A DNA stretch of 64,000 bases from Candidatus Sulfopaludibacter sp. SbA3 (GCA_945888325.1 CAMDAC010000002.1:1-64000); one strand, 5' to 3'. Positions 1-8,806 are shown, counted from the first letter of the stretch. Notes: generated from the letters alone by a model not told the origin. A program made the numbers and translations.

Positions 1-846
1 GTCGGTGCCCTTGCCGATTTCGACAACGCCGCCGGAGCGCTGGCATTGCACGTCCATCTCGGCCGAAGGCTCCGTGAACGGAAAGAAGTGCGGCCGGAAA
101 CGTGCCGTCACATTGTCGACCTCGAAGAAGGCCTTCACGAAATCGACGAGGCAACCTTTCAGGTGGCCCATGTGGATGCCTTCCTCGATGACGAGGCCTT
201 CCACCTGATGGAACATCGGCGTGTGGGTCGCGTCCCAGTCATTGCGGAACACGCGGCCCGGCACGAGGATTCGGATCGGCGGCTTCTCGCTCATCATGGT
301 GCGCACCTGAACCGGACTCGTATGGGTACGGAGCACTTTCGGCAGCGCGTTGTCGCCCGGCTTCAGGAAGAAGGTGTCATGCGTCTCGCGCGCCGGGTGG
401 CCTTCGGGGAAGTTCAGCGCCGTGAAGTTGTGCCAGTCGTCCTCGATGTCCGGGCCTTCGGCCACGCGGAAGCCCATGTCGCCGAAGATCGCGGCGATTT
501 CCTCGAACACCTGCATCACCGGATGCAGCGCCCCTTCCCCGGCCAGCGGGGCCGCAGGCAAGGTCAGGTCCACCTTCTCGCGCACCAGCTGGGCTTCCAG
601 CGCAACCGCTTCGAGGGCGCCCTTGCGCGCGCGCACGGCGTCTTCAATCCGCACCTTCAGCGCATTGAGCGCCGGGCCCTTTTCCTTGCGCTCTTCGGGC
701 GCCATCGCGCCGAGCGTGCCCATCAGGCCGGAGACCCGGCCCTTCTTGCCGAGTTCGGCGACGCGTACCGCGTCCAGGGCGTCAAGGCTGGCGGCGGCCT
801 GAACGGCGGCCAGCGCTTCCTGCTCGATGGATGTAATGTCGGACAA
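1..846 (-). CDS. pheS: Phenylalanine--tRNA ligase alpha subunit (3' end cut by window edge)
   Basis: Alpha subunit of the cytoplasmic alpha2beta2 enzyme that charges tRNA-Phe. The first 282 codons are present and the frame runs off the left edge, so the C-terminal catalytic end and presumably pheT lie outside. The N-terminal arm (about residues 1-90, charged and helical) is followed by the class II core. The motif 2 stretch [17 protein letters not shown] lies near residue 195, and IDYT-type aromatic recognition is not yet reached. The chosen start is TTG at 846, preceded by GGAAGGG about 8 nt upstream; no ATG fits the family N-terminus [12 protein letters not shown]. It is the last visible gene of the leftward infC/rpmI/rplT translation block, which is the usual order in proteobacteria. 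Confidence 0.96.
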   Translation of the reverse strand, partial: MSDITSIEQEALAAVQAAASLDALDAVRVAELGKKGRVSGLMGTLGAMAPEERKEKGPALNALKVRIEDAVRARKGALEAVALEAQLVREKVDLTLPAAPLAGEGALHPVMQVFEEIAAIFGDMGFRVAEGPDIEDDWHNFTALNFPEGHPARETHDTFFLKPGDNALPKVLRTHTSPVQVRTMMSEKPPIRILVPGRVFRNDWDATHTPMFHQVEGLVIEEGIHMGHLKGCLVDFVKAFFEVDNVTARFRPHFFPFTEPSAEMDVQCQRSGGVVEIGKGTD

Positions 847-921
847 GTGAAGACCCTTCCGGAAAACCAGCGCGCTGTTTAGCGGCCTCTTGTGCCCGCG
901 CCAACCCGCTAGAATCGGGCT

Positions 922-1980
922 CTAGGCCGGCTCGTAATGGCGCAAGGCGGCAAAGAAAGTCTCAAAGTCCTTCCACCATGTGATGGCGTCGCGGTTTCCG
1001 TGGAGGTCATAACGGTCGAAATCGGTATAGCCGACCCGCGGGGCGCCGGGCTGGTTATAGTCCAGGAACAGGGTTTCCCGGTACCATTGGGCGAGCACGA
1101 TCATCGCCTTAGCGCCATCCGGGAACTGGGCGGCATCCTCGGGGCTGGCCGGATCGGCATAGTCGGTGACGGTGTCCCAGACGGTGCGCAGGCTCTCGGC
1201 CGGCACGAGGTCGTTATAGCCGCCGAAGGGCAGGATGACCTCGTCGTAGCGGGTCGGCGCGGCATGCCCCGGCAGCGGAATGCAGAGGCCTGCCACCGAG
1301 CCGCCATTCTGCTGGCGGTAGAGCGCGATCAGCAGGTCCGGCAGCGCCCGGCCGAGGCGTGCTTCGGCGCGGGTGATATCGTCCTCGCTGAGGCCTTCGG
1401 TGAGCGCCGAATAGGCGTCCGCCCAGGCCGCCGCCTCGTGCTCCGTGGCCGACACGGTGTCCGCCGGCGCGGTGAAGAAGGATTGCAGGGTTACCGGCTC
1501 CGGCAGGAGGCGGATGTCGTCCCCGGAACGCTCACCCGGCGCATTGTCCTTGCCGCTCATCCAGGCCGGAAAATAGCTTGAGGGCTTCCCTTCGATCCGG
1601 TCGACGTACACGCCGAGGATCGACGCAACCGCGCCGATCGCGAGCGGCCAGATCGCGTCTCCGGGCGCGAACGGCGCGGCATCTGCTTCGCCGCTGGTGA
1701 GCGCGTGGAGGCCGAAGCCGACGAGATACAGGACCGAGACGAGGACCAGCTGCACCGCAAAGTCGGCCGGAAGCTGCAGCCAGTAGCGTTTCAGCTTTCC
1801 GGAATTGCGCGCCACCCGCCACAGGCGCAGCTGGCCGAACAGGTAGGCGGCGGTGAACCCGGCGCCCAGAAACGGCAGGATCCACGGCGAGCGCTGCAGG
1901 AAACCGGCCGCGAGCACGAACACGACCAGGCTGACGCCCAGGCCGATCCGCAATGCTGCGCTCAGCTTCGATACGCCCAT
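922..1980 (-). CDS. Membrane protein with C-terminal SMI1/KNR4 domain
   Basis: 352 residues. The first ~175 hold four hydrophobic segments (around residues 9-28, 32-50, 70-95 and 108-128 by eye). The C-terminal ~170 look like a SMI1/KNR4 domain: an acidic DDITRAEARLGRALPDLL helix, then LYRQQNGGSV, matching the family pattern LG..LP..l..ly...NGG. SMI1/KNR4 proteins are often immunity or scaffold proteins; a multi-pass membrane version is less usual, so the role is unknown. A longer frame starts at 2112, but it would overlap the small basic gene and translate through the terminator. ATG 1980 with GGGAGG 9 nt upstream is preferred. That binding site lies inside the terminator hairpin of the upstream operon. 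pheS follows 75 nt downstream. Confidence 0.75.
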   Translation of the reverse strand: MGVSKLSAALRIGLGVSLVVFVLAAGFLQRSPWILPFLGAGFTAAYLFGQLRLWRVARNSGKLKRYWLQLPADFAVQLVLVSVLYLVGFGLHALTSGEADAAPFAPGDAIWPLAIGAVASILGVYVDRIEGKPSSYFPAWMSGKDNAPGERSGDDIRLLPEPVTLQSFFTAPADTVSATEHEAAAWADAYSALTEGLSEDDITRAEARLGRALPDLLIALYRQQNGGSVAGLCIPLPGHAAPTRYDEVILPFGGYNDLVPAESLRTVWDTVTDYADPASPEDAAQFPDGAKAMIVLAQWYRETLFLDYNQPGAPRVGYTDFDRYDLHGNRDAITWWKDFETFFAALRHYEPA

Positions 1981-1981
1981 G

Positions 1982-2020
1982 AAAAAAGCCTCCCGTGACA
2001 CGAGGGTCAGCGGGAGGCTT
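1982..2020 (-). terminator. Intrinsic terminator of the rpmI-rplT-small ORF operon
   Basis: A perfect 10-bp inverted repeat (AAGCCTCCCG at 1986-1995 and its complement at 2011-2020, 15-nt loop) is followed in the leftward direction by a run of six T (1987-1982). It lies 40 nt past the stop of the small basic gene. The 3' arm carries GGGAGG, which is also the apparent ribosome binding site of the SMI1-domain gene, whose ATG begins immediately after the T run. Confidence 0.85.
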
Positions 2021-2059
2021 AATTCAGTCGCTGGCGCAGGGCCAGACGGCGCGGGCAGA

Positions 2060-2221
2060 TTACGCGCGCGCGGCTTTCTTGCGGGCGTTGCGGGCTTTCT
2101 TGGTGTTGCCAAAAATGCCGATATTGGCGCGCTTGCTCAGGTTGGCGGTCCACTTGGAGTTCCGGCGCTTGACGCGCGGCTTCTTGCTCGGGTGGAGAAC
2201 GCTGCTGGGGGACTTGCTCAT
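2060..2221 (-). CDS. Small, very basic protein in the L35/L20 operon
   Basis: 53 residues, about 20 of them Lys or Arg, with KKPRVKRRNSKW near the N-terminus and KKARNARKKAARA at the C-terminus. The middle reads NLSKRANIGIFG. I do not recognise a named family. It starts 12 nt after the rplT stop, has AAGGA about 9 nt before the ATG, and is followed by the intrinsic terminator, so it is almost certainly the third gene of the rpmI-rplT transcript. Its composition and context suggest an RNA- or ribosome-binding protein; that is inference. It resembles ribosomal-type peptides in character, but I cannot match it to bL34, bL36 or bS21. Confidence 0.75.
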   Translation of the reverse strand: MSKSPSSVLHPSKKPRVKRRNSKWTANLSKRANIGIFGNTKKARNARKKAARA

Positions 2222-2233
2222 CTGTCGATTTCC

Positions 2234-2596
2234 TTAAGCGAGGGCGGATTTGGCTTGGGCGACAAGCGCGCCGAAAGCCTCGGGCTCGCGCACGGCGAGA
2301 TCGGCCATGACCTTGCGGTCAACTTCAATGCCGGCCTTGGTCAGACCATTGATGAAGCTGGAATAGGTCAGCTCTTCATCATGGATCCGGACGGCGGCGT
2401 TGATGCGCTGAATCCAGAGGGAGCGGAACTGGCGCTTTTTGACCTTGCGGCCAACGTAGGCGTATTCGCCGGCTTTCCAGACGGCGGCGACGGCGTTGGA
2501 GAAGGTATTCTTGCGGCGGTTGCGGAAGCCCTTGGCCTGCTTCAGGATCTTCTTGTGGCGGGCGTGGGCGGGTACTTTGGCGCGGGAACGGGGCAT
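2234..2596 (-). CDS. rplT: 50S ribosomal protein bL20
   Basis: 120 residues, standard length. bL20 binds 23S rRNA early in large-subunit assembly. The family N-terminus ([20 protein letters not shown], residues 10-29) and the central [20 protein letters not shown] stretch are clear, with AVREPEAF near the end. It lies 44 nt downstream of rpmI in the usual rpmI-rplT pair, with a small basic gene and then a terminator behind it. In enterobacteria L20 represses this operon through the leader mRNA. No such pseudoknot was identified here. Confidence 0.98.
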   Translation of the reverse strand: MPRSRAKVPAHARHKKILKQAKGFRNRRKNTFSNAVAAVWKAGEYAYVGRKVKKRQFRSLWIQRINAAVRIHDEELTYSSFINGLTKAGIEVDRKVMADLAVREPEAFGALVAQAKSALA

Positions 2597-2640
2597 GGTT
2601 GCCTCCTGTCAATTCGTGTTCAAGATCAAGGGTTTGGAAG

Positions 2641-2841
2641 TTACAGGCCGTACGGCAGGTACTTCTTGACGCGGGCTTCGTCCGCCTTCGCGCCGACGGA
2701 CGTGCCGCGGTTCTGACGGATATATTTCGAGTTGTGGCTGATCAGGCGGTGGCGTTTGCCGGCCACACCATGCTTCAGCTTGCCTGTCGCGGTGATCTTG
2801 AACCGCTTTGCAGCGGCCTTCTTGGTCTTCATCTTCGGCAT
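2641..2841 (-). CDS. rpmI: 50S ribosomal protein bL35
   Basis: 66 residues, full length. The N-terminus MPKMKTKKAAAKRFK and the HNSKYIRQNRG motif are diagnostic for bL35. The ribosome binding site GAGGAG lies close upstream of the ATG. It is the first gene of the rpmI-rplT-small ORF transcript. The 269 nt between it and the end of the HWE kinase gene (2842-3110) hold no further gene that I can support and probably contain the operon promoter and leader. infC, which usually precedes rpmI, is displaced about 2.3 kb to the right. Confidence 0.98.
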   Translation of the reverse strand: MPKMKTKKAAAKRFKITATGKLKHGVAGKRHRLISHNSKYIRQNRGTSVGAKADEARVKKYLPYGL

Positions 2842-3110
2842 GTTTTTCTCCTCAAACTGTAGAGCTCACACCAGGTCTGGCGGCCCAAAATGCGCGTCCT
2901 GGGGGCAATGCCGTCGCCCCGGAGTCCGGCAAGAGGCGGCTTATGACGGAGGCGCGCGGCGGAATCAAGGGGGCGCGCGCGAACCTGCGCACAAGTTCCG
3001 CCCGGCGCCCGGCCCAGCCCCCACCCGGCCCCGTCCAGAAACCGTCCAGAAGTCCGGCCGAGATGTGTGGACGGTTTTCGCCCGGCAGGCGAGCCGCGAC
3101 CCTGCCGCCC

Positions 3111-4112
3111 TCAGACCTCGAGGCTTTTGCGGTCCATCTTGAGGGTGACGATGACGCCGTCTTGGGCCCAGTCGCAGGTGAGGGTGCCGCCGAGCTGGGC
3201 GGACATGGCGCGGTTGATCAGCTTGCTGCCGAAGCCGCCCTGCCCCGTGGGGCTTTCGACCGGCGGGCCGCCGCGTTCGGTCCAGACGACGACGACCTCG
3301 TCTTGATGGCTGGAGGAGGAGACGTCCAGCGTGCCCTCGCCGGTGGAGAGCGCGCCGTATTTCAGCGCGTTGGTGGCGAGTTCATGGATGACGAGCGCCA
3401 GCGTGGTGGCGGCGGCCTCCCCCACAGCCATGCGCGGAACGGAGACGCGGATGCGGCCGCTGAAGGCGCCGGGATCGTCATAGGGCGCGAGCAGGACCGA
3501 GATCAGGTCTCCGAGCAGCGCATCCTTCTTGCCCTCGCCCGGCAGCGGGCGGACGAGATCGTGCGCGCGGCCAAGCGCGGTGAGCCGGTTGGTCAGCTGG
3601 CGGGCCATGTCCTCGGTCGAGGAGGCAGAGCGTGAGGTGATCGTGGTGAGGCCGGAGGCGATGGCGAGCAGTTTCTTGACCCGTTGGCTCATCTCGCCGG
3701 CCAGCAGTTCGTTGCTTTCCTCGGCCTGCTTGCGGCCGGTGACATCGAGGAAGATGCCGAACATCGTGCGGTCCAGCATGCCTTCGTCTTCGCCCTGCCC
3801 CCGGGCCGAGACCCAGCGGACTTCCTCACCGATCATGATGCGGAAATCGATTTCGTACTGGCCCATGACCGCGCGGGTGGCGGCGAAGGCGGCGCGCACG
3901 CGGTCGCGGTCGGCCGGGTGGATATGGGCGGAGAGATCCTCGAAGGTGACTTCGGTCGTGTTCGGCACGCCCCAGAGATCATAGGAGCGCTGGTCGAGCC
4001 TCAACTGGTCGATATCGACATTCCAGGCCCAGAGCGCGACGCCGGCGCCTTCGACGGCCATCCGGAGGTGGCGTTCATGCCATACCGGCAGATACGACCT
4101 GGCAGGCGCCAT
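3111..4112 (-). CDS. PAS-HWE family kinase-like protein lacking the phosphoacceptor His
   Basis: 333 residues from ATG 4112 (GGAGA upstream). A PAS domain (about residues 10-130, with the PAC-like VSARGQGEDEG and GIFLDVTGRKQAEE) precedes a HWE/HisKA_2-type kinase module. The dimerisation helix reads AGEMSQRVKKLLAIASGL: where HWE kinases have E-L-x-H-R-V-K-N, residue 143 is Gln (codon CAA) and the following Asn is Lys. The ATPase part looks intact: N-box IHELATNALKYGALS, the W-x-E signature VWTERGGPPV, and GGFGSKLINRAM. No membrane segments, so it is cytoplasmic. No response regulator is adjacent. An upstream TTG at 4175 was rejected. It may sense through PAS and act by binding or trans-phosphorylation rather than autophosphorylation on this helix; that is inference. 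Confidence 0.85.
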   Translation of the reverse strand: MAPARSYLPVWHERHLRMAVEGAGVALWAWNVDIDQLRLDQRSYDLWGVPNTTEVTFEDLSAHIHPADRDRVRAAFAATRAVMGQYEIDFRIMIGEEVRWVSARGQGEDEGMLDRTMFGIFLDVTGRKQAEESNELLAGEMSQRVKKLLAIASGLTTITSRSASSTEDMARQLTNRLTALGRAHDLVRPLPGEGKKDALLGDLISVLLAPYDDPGAFSGRIRVSVPRMAVGEAAATTLALVIHELATNALKYGALSTGEGTLDVSSSSHQDEVVVVWTERGGPPVESPTGQGGFGSKLINRAMSAQLGGTLTCDWAQDGVIVTLKMDRKSLEV

Positions 4113-4360
4113 CGGGCAGTCTCCATCGGTCACATCATTTGCCGTGGCTGTTGTGAATAAGGACCCGTTTGTCAAAGCCCCAACTCAGTTGGTGCTTCCA
4201 GGCGCGCCGGGAAACCCCGCCAAGGCCGTGCGCCTCGCGTACTTTCCGAGGCTACCGGCGCCGCGCCGAGGGGCGCTGGTGCGCAGCGGGACCGGCGCGC
4301 GGCCCCCTCGGTTCCCTGCCCCCGCACGGACCCCGCCGCATGTGCTTAAAGGAGACAGAG

Positions 4361-5008
4361 ATGTCCAACGACCTGCAACTGAAGCAATCGGTTCTCGACG
4401 AACTGAACTGGGAGCCCAGCGTCAACTCGGCCCATATCGGCGTCACCGCCAGCGACGGCGTCATCACGTTGACTGGCAATGTCGGCTCCTATTCCGAAAA
4501 ACATGCCGCCGAAACCGCAGCGCTGCGCGTCAAGGATGTCAGGGGCGTCGCGGAAGAAATCGAGGTCAAACTTCCGTTCGACGTGAAGCACGGCGATGCG
4601 GAGATTACCGAAGCCGCGCTGCACCGCCTCGCCTGGGATACCTCGGTGCCCAAGGACGCCGTCAAGGTGACCGTCAATGACGGATGGATGACCCTGACCG
4701 GCGACGTCGGCTGGCACTTCCAGAAGGACGCCGCCGCCGACTCCGTGCGTTCACTCTGGGGCGTGACAGGCGTGTCGAACAATGTCGCGATCAAGCCGCG
4801 GCCGAACGCCGGCGACATCAAGGCAGACATCATGGGCGCGCTGACGCGGTCCTGGTTCAAGCCCGAGCATGTCGATGTCACCGCCGCGAACGGCAAGGTG
4901 ACGCTGACCGGCAAGGTGAACAACTGGTCCGAGCGGCAGATTGCCGGAAACACGGCCTGGGCTGCGCCGGGCGTCAGCTCGGTGATCAACAATATCCGGG
5001 TCAGCTAG
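4361..5008 (+). CDS. Triple BON-domain protein (OsmY-like)
   Basis: 215 residues made of three BON domains (about residues 5-70, 77-145 and 150-215). Each has the pattern I.V...dG.vtLtG.V....: VTASDGVITLTGNV, VTVNDGWMTLTGDV, VTAANGKVTLTGKV. BON domains bind phospholipid or envelope surfaces, and relatives such as OsmY are stress-induced. No signal peptide is visible, so its location is unclear. The ATG at 4361 has AGGAGA 6 nt upstream. The frame is open further upstream to 4169, but that extension is not family-like. It diverges from the HWE kinase across a 248-nt GC-rich region. A bidirectional terminator separates it from infC. Confidence 0.9.
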   Translation: MSNDLQLKQSVLDELNWEPSVNSAHIGVTASDGVITLTGNVGSYSEKHAAETAALRVKDVRGVAEEIEVKLPFDVKHGDAEITEAALHRLAWDTSVPKDAVKVTVNDGWMTLTGDVGWHFQKDAAADSVRSLWGVTGVSNNVAIKPRPNAGDIKADIMGALTRSWFKPEHVDVTAANGKVTLTGKVNNWSERQIAGNTAWAAPGVSSVINNIRVS

Positions 5009-5036
5009 GCCGGTGCCTGCGTTAGCCTGAAATGCG

Positions 5037-5068
5037 AAAAGCCCCGGCCGAAAGACCGGGGCTTTTTT
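5037..5068. terminator. Bidirectional intrinsic terminator between BON gene and infC
   Basis: A 9-bp perfect inverted repeat (AAGCCCCGG 5039-5047, CCGGGGCTT 5056-5064) with an 8-nt loop. Six T follow on the plus strand (5063-5068) and four A precede it, giving a short T run for the leftward direction. It sits between the convergent ends of the BON gene and infC, so it can serve both. Confidence 0.88.
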
Positions 5069-5093
5069 GCAGACAGGGTCCAGCGCAGCCGCT

Positions 5094-5636
5094 TCAGCGT
5101 GGGGCGAGGACCATGGTCATCTGCTTGCCTTCGAGCTTGGGCTCGAGCTCGACCTTAGCGGCTTCGGCGAAGTCCTGCTTCATCTTCTCGAGCAGTTCCA
5201 TGCCGAGATGCTGGTGGGCCATCTCGCGGCCGCGGAAGCGCAGGGTGATCTTCACCTTGTCGCCGTCCTCGAAGAAGCGGTGGATGGCGCGCGACTTCAC
5301 TTCGTAGTCGTGCGTGTCGATGTTCGGCCGGATCTTGATCTCTTTCAGCTCGGAGGATTTCTGCTTCTTCCGGGCGGCGGCCTTCTTCTTGCGCTCTTCA
5401 AAGCGCAGCTTGCCGTAATCGAGCAACTTGACGACCGGAACTTCCTGGTCGCCGGAAACTTCCACAAGGTCGAGCGAGGCTTCGCGGGCCGCGTCCAGCG
5501 CGGCAGCCAGCGGCATGACGCCCTGCTTCTCACCTTTTTCGTCGATCAGCAGCACGCGGGCGGCGCGGATCTCGTCATTGATACGTGGCCCGACCTGTTT
5601 TTTGACGGGCGCATCGGCTTCTGGTCTGCGAGCTAT
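5094..5636 (-). CDS. infC: Translation initiation factor IF-3 with ATA start codon
   Basis: 180 residues, the standard IF-3 length. IF-3 binds the 30S subunit and enforces fidelity of start-codon selection. The N-domain ([35 protein letters not shown]), lysine-rich linker and C-domain ([31 protein letters not shown]) are all clear. The frame stays open to 5906, but the family N-terminus (M-A-R-R-P) begins at an ATA codon at 5636-5634, with AAGGAG seven nt before it. No ATG, GTG or TTG lies near. Rare start codons in infC are the known device by which IF-3 represses its own translation. It ends against the bidirectional terminator. Confidence 0.93.
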   Translation of the reverse strand: MARRPEADAPVKKQVGPRINDEIRAARVLLIDEKGEKQGVMPLAAALDAAREASLDLVEVSGDQEVPVVKLLDYGKLRFEERKKKAAARKKQKSSELKEIKIRPNIDTHDYEVKSRAIHRFFEDGDKVKITLRFRGREMAHQHLGMELLEKMKQDFAEAAKVELEPKLEGKQMTMVLAPR

Positions 5637-5821
5637 TGGAAAACTCCTTCCGGGATTGTTGAACGAGGCGGGAATATGCCTGTGTTTGCGGGCATCTTCA
5701 AGGCGGGTTGCTCTGGCCCGGGGCGGGGAAAGACGCAACTGGCAAACTTCGCCGGGGCGCGTTGCCCTTGGGCGCATGATCCCGTTTAGTGGGGCGGAGA
5801 CTGTGCATCCGGGGGCCTGCC

Positions 5822-8320
5822 ATGAGATTTTTCGCGATTCTTGCCGCTTTGGCCGTTCTGGCGTGCGGGCCGGCGCTGGCCCAGGGGGACGCCAAGGCGA
5901 AGACACTGGAGGCGCGCGTGGCGGGGCTGGAGGCGAAGCCGGGCTTCCTAGACCTGTATGTCGACAAGGAGAGCGCGCAGGTGTTTGCCGCCCTGCCCGC
6001 CCCCGGGGCGGACGGCGTCAACGTGCGGTTCATCTATTCGACCGGGCTGACGGCGGGGCTGGGGTCGAACCCGGTCGGGCTGGACCGGGGGAGTGCGTCC
6101 TCGGGCGAGATCGTGCGGCTGCGGCAGATCGGCGGCAAGGTGGTGGCCGAGCAGGAGAACTGGCGCTACCGGGCGACGTCCGGCCGGGCGGCGGAGGCGA
6201 AATCCGTGCAGCAGAGCTTTGCGCCGTCGTTCCTCTGGTCGGGAGAGATTGCGGCGACGGCGGCGGACGGGCGGGTGCTGGTCGATCTGACGGGGTTCCT
6301 GACGCGGGACGCGGCGGACCTGGCGCCCGCGCTGGCGCACGGCGAGGGCGCGGGCGGCTACAGCCTGGCGGCGGACCGGTCGATGCCGGATCCGGCCAGC
6401 GTGCTGTCCTTTCCGGATAATGCGGAGATCGACGCGTTCCTGACGTTCGAGACCTCGAAGCCGAACGGCGAGACGCGGGCGGCGGCGGCGGACGCGCGGG
6501 CGGTGACGCTGGTGCTGCATCATTCCTTCGTGCGGCTGCCGGATGACGGGTATGCGCCGCGGGCATTTGATCAGCGTACGGCCAATATCGGGCTCGGCTT
6601 CCATGATTTTTCGGCGCCGCTGGGCGACCCGATCGTGACGCGCCTGTCGCAGCGCTTCCGGCTGGAGAAGACCGATCCTTCGGCGGCGGTCAGCCCGGTG
6701 AAGAAGCCGATCGTGTTCTATGTCGACAATGGCGCGCCGGCAGAGATCCGCGACGCGCTGATCGAAGGCGCGGGCTGGTGGGCGGCCGGGTTCGAGGCGG
6801 CGGGGTTCAAGGATGCCTACCGCGTGGAGGTCCTGCCGGAAGACGCGCATCCGCTGGACGTGCGCTACAACGTGATCAACTGGGTGCACCGGCAGACGCG
6901 GGGCTGGTCCTACGGGCAGAGCGTGACCGACCCGCGCACGGGCGAAATCCTGAAGGCGAACGTCATCCTCGGCTCGCAGCGCGTGCGCCAGGACCGGATG
7001 ATCTTCGAAGGGCTCGCCGGGGCGGCGAAGACGGGGACCGGCGCGGCGGATGATCCGATCGAGATATCGCTGGCGCGCATCCGGCAGCTGTCGGCGCACG
7101 AGGTGGGCCATACGCTGGGGATCGCGCACAATTTTGCCGCAAGCGGCAACGGGCGCGCCTCGGTGATGGACTATCCGGCGCCCTGGGTGAGGCCGGCGGC
7201 GGATGGGTCGCTGGATTTCTCGCAGGCCTACGGCGTCGGCCTCGGGGCCTGGGACCTGTTCACGATCAAATGGCTGTATACGGAGTTTCCGGAAGGCGGC
7301 GATGACCGTGCGGCGCTGGATGCGATGGTGGCGCAGGCTTACGGCTCGGGCCTCAGGTTCGTCTCGGACGATCATGCGCGCAGCGTGGAGACCGCGCACC
7401 CTTATGCCTCGGTGTGGGACAACGGGGCAGACCCGGTCGCCGCGCTGGACGAGGTGATGGCGGTGCGGCGAATTGCGCTGGACAATTTCGGGCCGGGCGC
7501 GCTGGCGGCGGGGCGGCCGACCTCCGACCTCAACGCGGTGATCGTGCCGATCTATCTCTATCACCGCTACCAGATCGAGGCGGCGGCGAAGTTCATCGGC
7601 GGGCTGGATTTCCGCTATGCCCTGACCGGGGATGGCGACGCGGCGGCGGCGCCGGTGCCTGCAGCCGAGCAACGGCGCGCGCTGGCCGCGCTGACGCGTA
7701 CGCTGGACCCGGCGGCGCTGGACCTGCCGGACGCGCTGCTCAACCAGCTGACGCCCGGCGATGTCGGTTATGCGGGCGGCGGCGAATTGCTGGAAGTGTT
7801 CCCGGGCCGGACGGGTCCGGTGTTTGACCTGGCGGGGGCGGCGGACATTGCGGCCGGGCTGACGCTGTCGGCGATCCTGGAGCCGTCACGGGCAGGCCGC
7901 GTGGCGGCGTACGAGCAACGCGTGCCGGGCGCGCTGAGCCTTCGCGCGATTCTCGACGAGATCGACGCGGCAGTGTTTGCGCCGGAGGCGGACGCAAGGC
8001 TCGCCCCGCTGGCGCGGGTGGTGCAGGCGCGGTTCGTATCCGAGCTGATGGCGCTGGCACGGGCGGAAGGGTCTACGGCGGAGGTCTCGGCGGTGGCGGA
8101 CGCGAAGCTGGCCGCGCTTAAGGAAGGCTTCGGCAAGAAGCGCAGAGGCCAGAGCGAGACAGACCGGGCGCACCTGGCGGCGCTGAGTGCGCGGATCACC
8201 CGGCATCTGGCGGGTGAGGAGGTGCAACTCGCGAAGCCCCTGCCCGCCCTGCTGGCGCCTCCCGGCCCGCCAATCGGCTCGATGGGGCAGACGGAGGAAT
8301 GCTGGAACTGCGGGAGCTAG
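5822..8320 (+). CDS. Secreted zinc-dependent metalloprotease (DUF4953/DUF5117-type)
   Basis: 832 residues with a signal peptide ([21 protein letters not shown]). The zinc site is [13 protein letters not shown] (His426, Glu427, His430 and His436), the extended HExxHxxGxxH motif of metzincins, followed about 15 residues later by a SVMDYP Met-turn. The architecture (N-terminal ~380-residue prodomain-like region, catalytic domain, long helical C-terminal region) is that of the bacterial zinc-dependent metalloproteases carrying DUF5117/DUF4953. Likely periplasmic or exported; the substrate is unknown. The mature C-terminus contains a CWNCGS tail. ATG 5822 is chosen because it begins the signal peptide; the frame is open to 5789. 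Divergent from infC across 185 nt. Confidence 0.9.
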   Translation: MRFFAILAALAVLACGPALAQGDAKAKTLEARVAGLEAKPGFLDLYVDKESAQVFAALPAPGADGVNVRFIYSTGLTAGLGSNPVGLDRGSASSGEIVRLRQIGGKVVAEQENWRYRATSGRAAEAKSVQQSFAPSFLWSGEIAATAADGRVLVDLTGFLTRDAADLAPALAHGEGAGGYSLAADRSMPDPASVLSFPDNAEIDAFLTFETSKPNGETRAAAADARAVTLVLHHSFVRLPDDGYAPRAFDQRTANIGLGFHDFSAPLGDPIVTRLSQRFRLEKTDPSAAVSPVKKPIVFYVDNGAPAEIRDALIEGAGWWAAGFEAAGFKDAYRVEVLPEDAHPLDVRYNVINWVHRQTRGWSYGQSVTDPRTGEILKANVILGSQRVRQDRMIFEGLAGAAKTGTGAADDPIEISLARIRQLSAHEVGHTLGIAHNFAASGNGRASVMDYPAPWVRPAADGSLDFSQAYGVGLGAWDLFTIKWLYTEFPEGGDDRAALDAMVAQAYGSGLRFVSDDHARSVETAHPYASVWDNGADPVAALDEVMAVRRIALDNFGPGALAAGRPTSDLNAVIVPIYLYHRYQIEAAAKFIGGLDFRYALTGDGDAAAAPVPAAEQRRALAALTRTLDPAALDLPDALLNQLTPGDVGYAGGGELLEVFPGRTGPVFDLAGAADIAAGLTLSAILEPSRAGRVAAYEQRVPGALSLRAILDEIDAAVFAPEADARLAPLARVVQARFVSELMALARAEGSTAEVSAVADAKLAALKEGFGKKRRGQSETDRAHLAALSARITRHLAGEEVQLAKPLPALLAPPGPPIGSMGQTEECWNCGS

Positions 8321-8324
8321 GCTT

Positions 8325-8797
8325 TCAAGCGTCGGCAGACGCGCGCTCGAAATCCATGGTCCAGTTGGTGTCCCAGGTTTCGCCGCCATCAATGGACATG
8401 GCCTGCTCCCAGCGCGGTGTGGACGTGTCGGTCTTCAGCCAGAGAAAGCGGACATGGACGGGCCGGGCGCCGGACGTATCCACCGCCGTGAAAGTGCCGA
8501 CGCCGTACACGAAGCGTCCGATGACGGGTACATCCAGCGCGTGGGGATTGCGGTGATCGAGCCACCAGATGGCCCAGGTCTTCAGGGCAGGATCGAACGA
8601 CCGGATGGCGAGGCGCGGTAGGTGCCGGTCGAGATGTGAAGGATGTTGTCCTCGATGTTGCCCGAGCCGCCGAGGACCGGGCGCATGGTGCTGGTGCCGG
8701 TGAAGATTTCCAAGTCGGTTGAGCCGACGAGGCGTTCGCGCAGACGCCGGTGCGTGACGCGCCAGCTGCCAATCTGGAAATCAAAATCCTGCGACAC
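8325..8797 (-). pseudogene. DUF1579-like protein, disrupted by a single frameshift
   Basis: Two frames together make one plausible ~157-residue protein. The first, from GTG 8797, gives DFQIGSWRVTHRRL...NILHISTGTYR. The second continues LAIRSFDPALKTWAIWWLDH...GGETWDTNWTMDFE to the stop at 8325. The break is at about 8611-8617; restoring one missing base in the GCC-TCG region rejoins them into GTYRALAIRSFDP. As given, translation would stop after GTYRASPSGRSILP. Either a recent pseudogene or an assembly error. The start lies 9 nt after the GT9 stop, so it is the last gene of the glycosyltransferase operon. Function of the family is unknown. Confidence 0.7.
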
Positions 8798-8806
8798 GGG
8801 GCGTCT

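Noticed and set aside
1981-2112. N-terminal extension of the SMI1-domain protein to 2112
   Set aside because: It translates the terminator hairpin and overlaps the small basic gene; ATG 1980 has a better binding site.
4113-4175. TTG start at 4175 for the HWE kinase
   Set aside because: No binding site; ATG 4112 has GGAGA and starts near the PAS domain.
4270-4320. Possible EcfG-type (general stress) promoter before the BON gene, GGGACC...CGGTTCCC
   Set aside because: Neither element matches GGAAC and CGTT closely, and spacing is loose.
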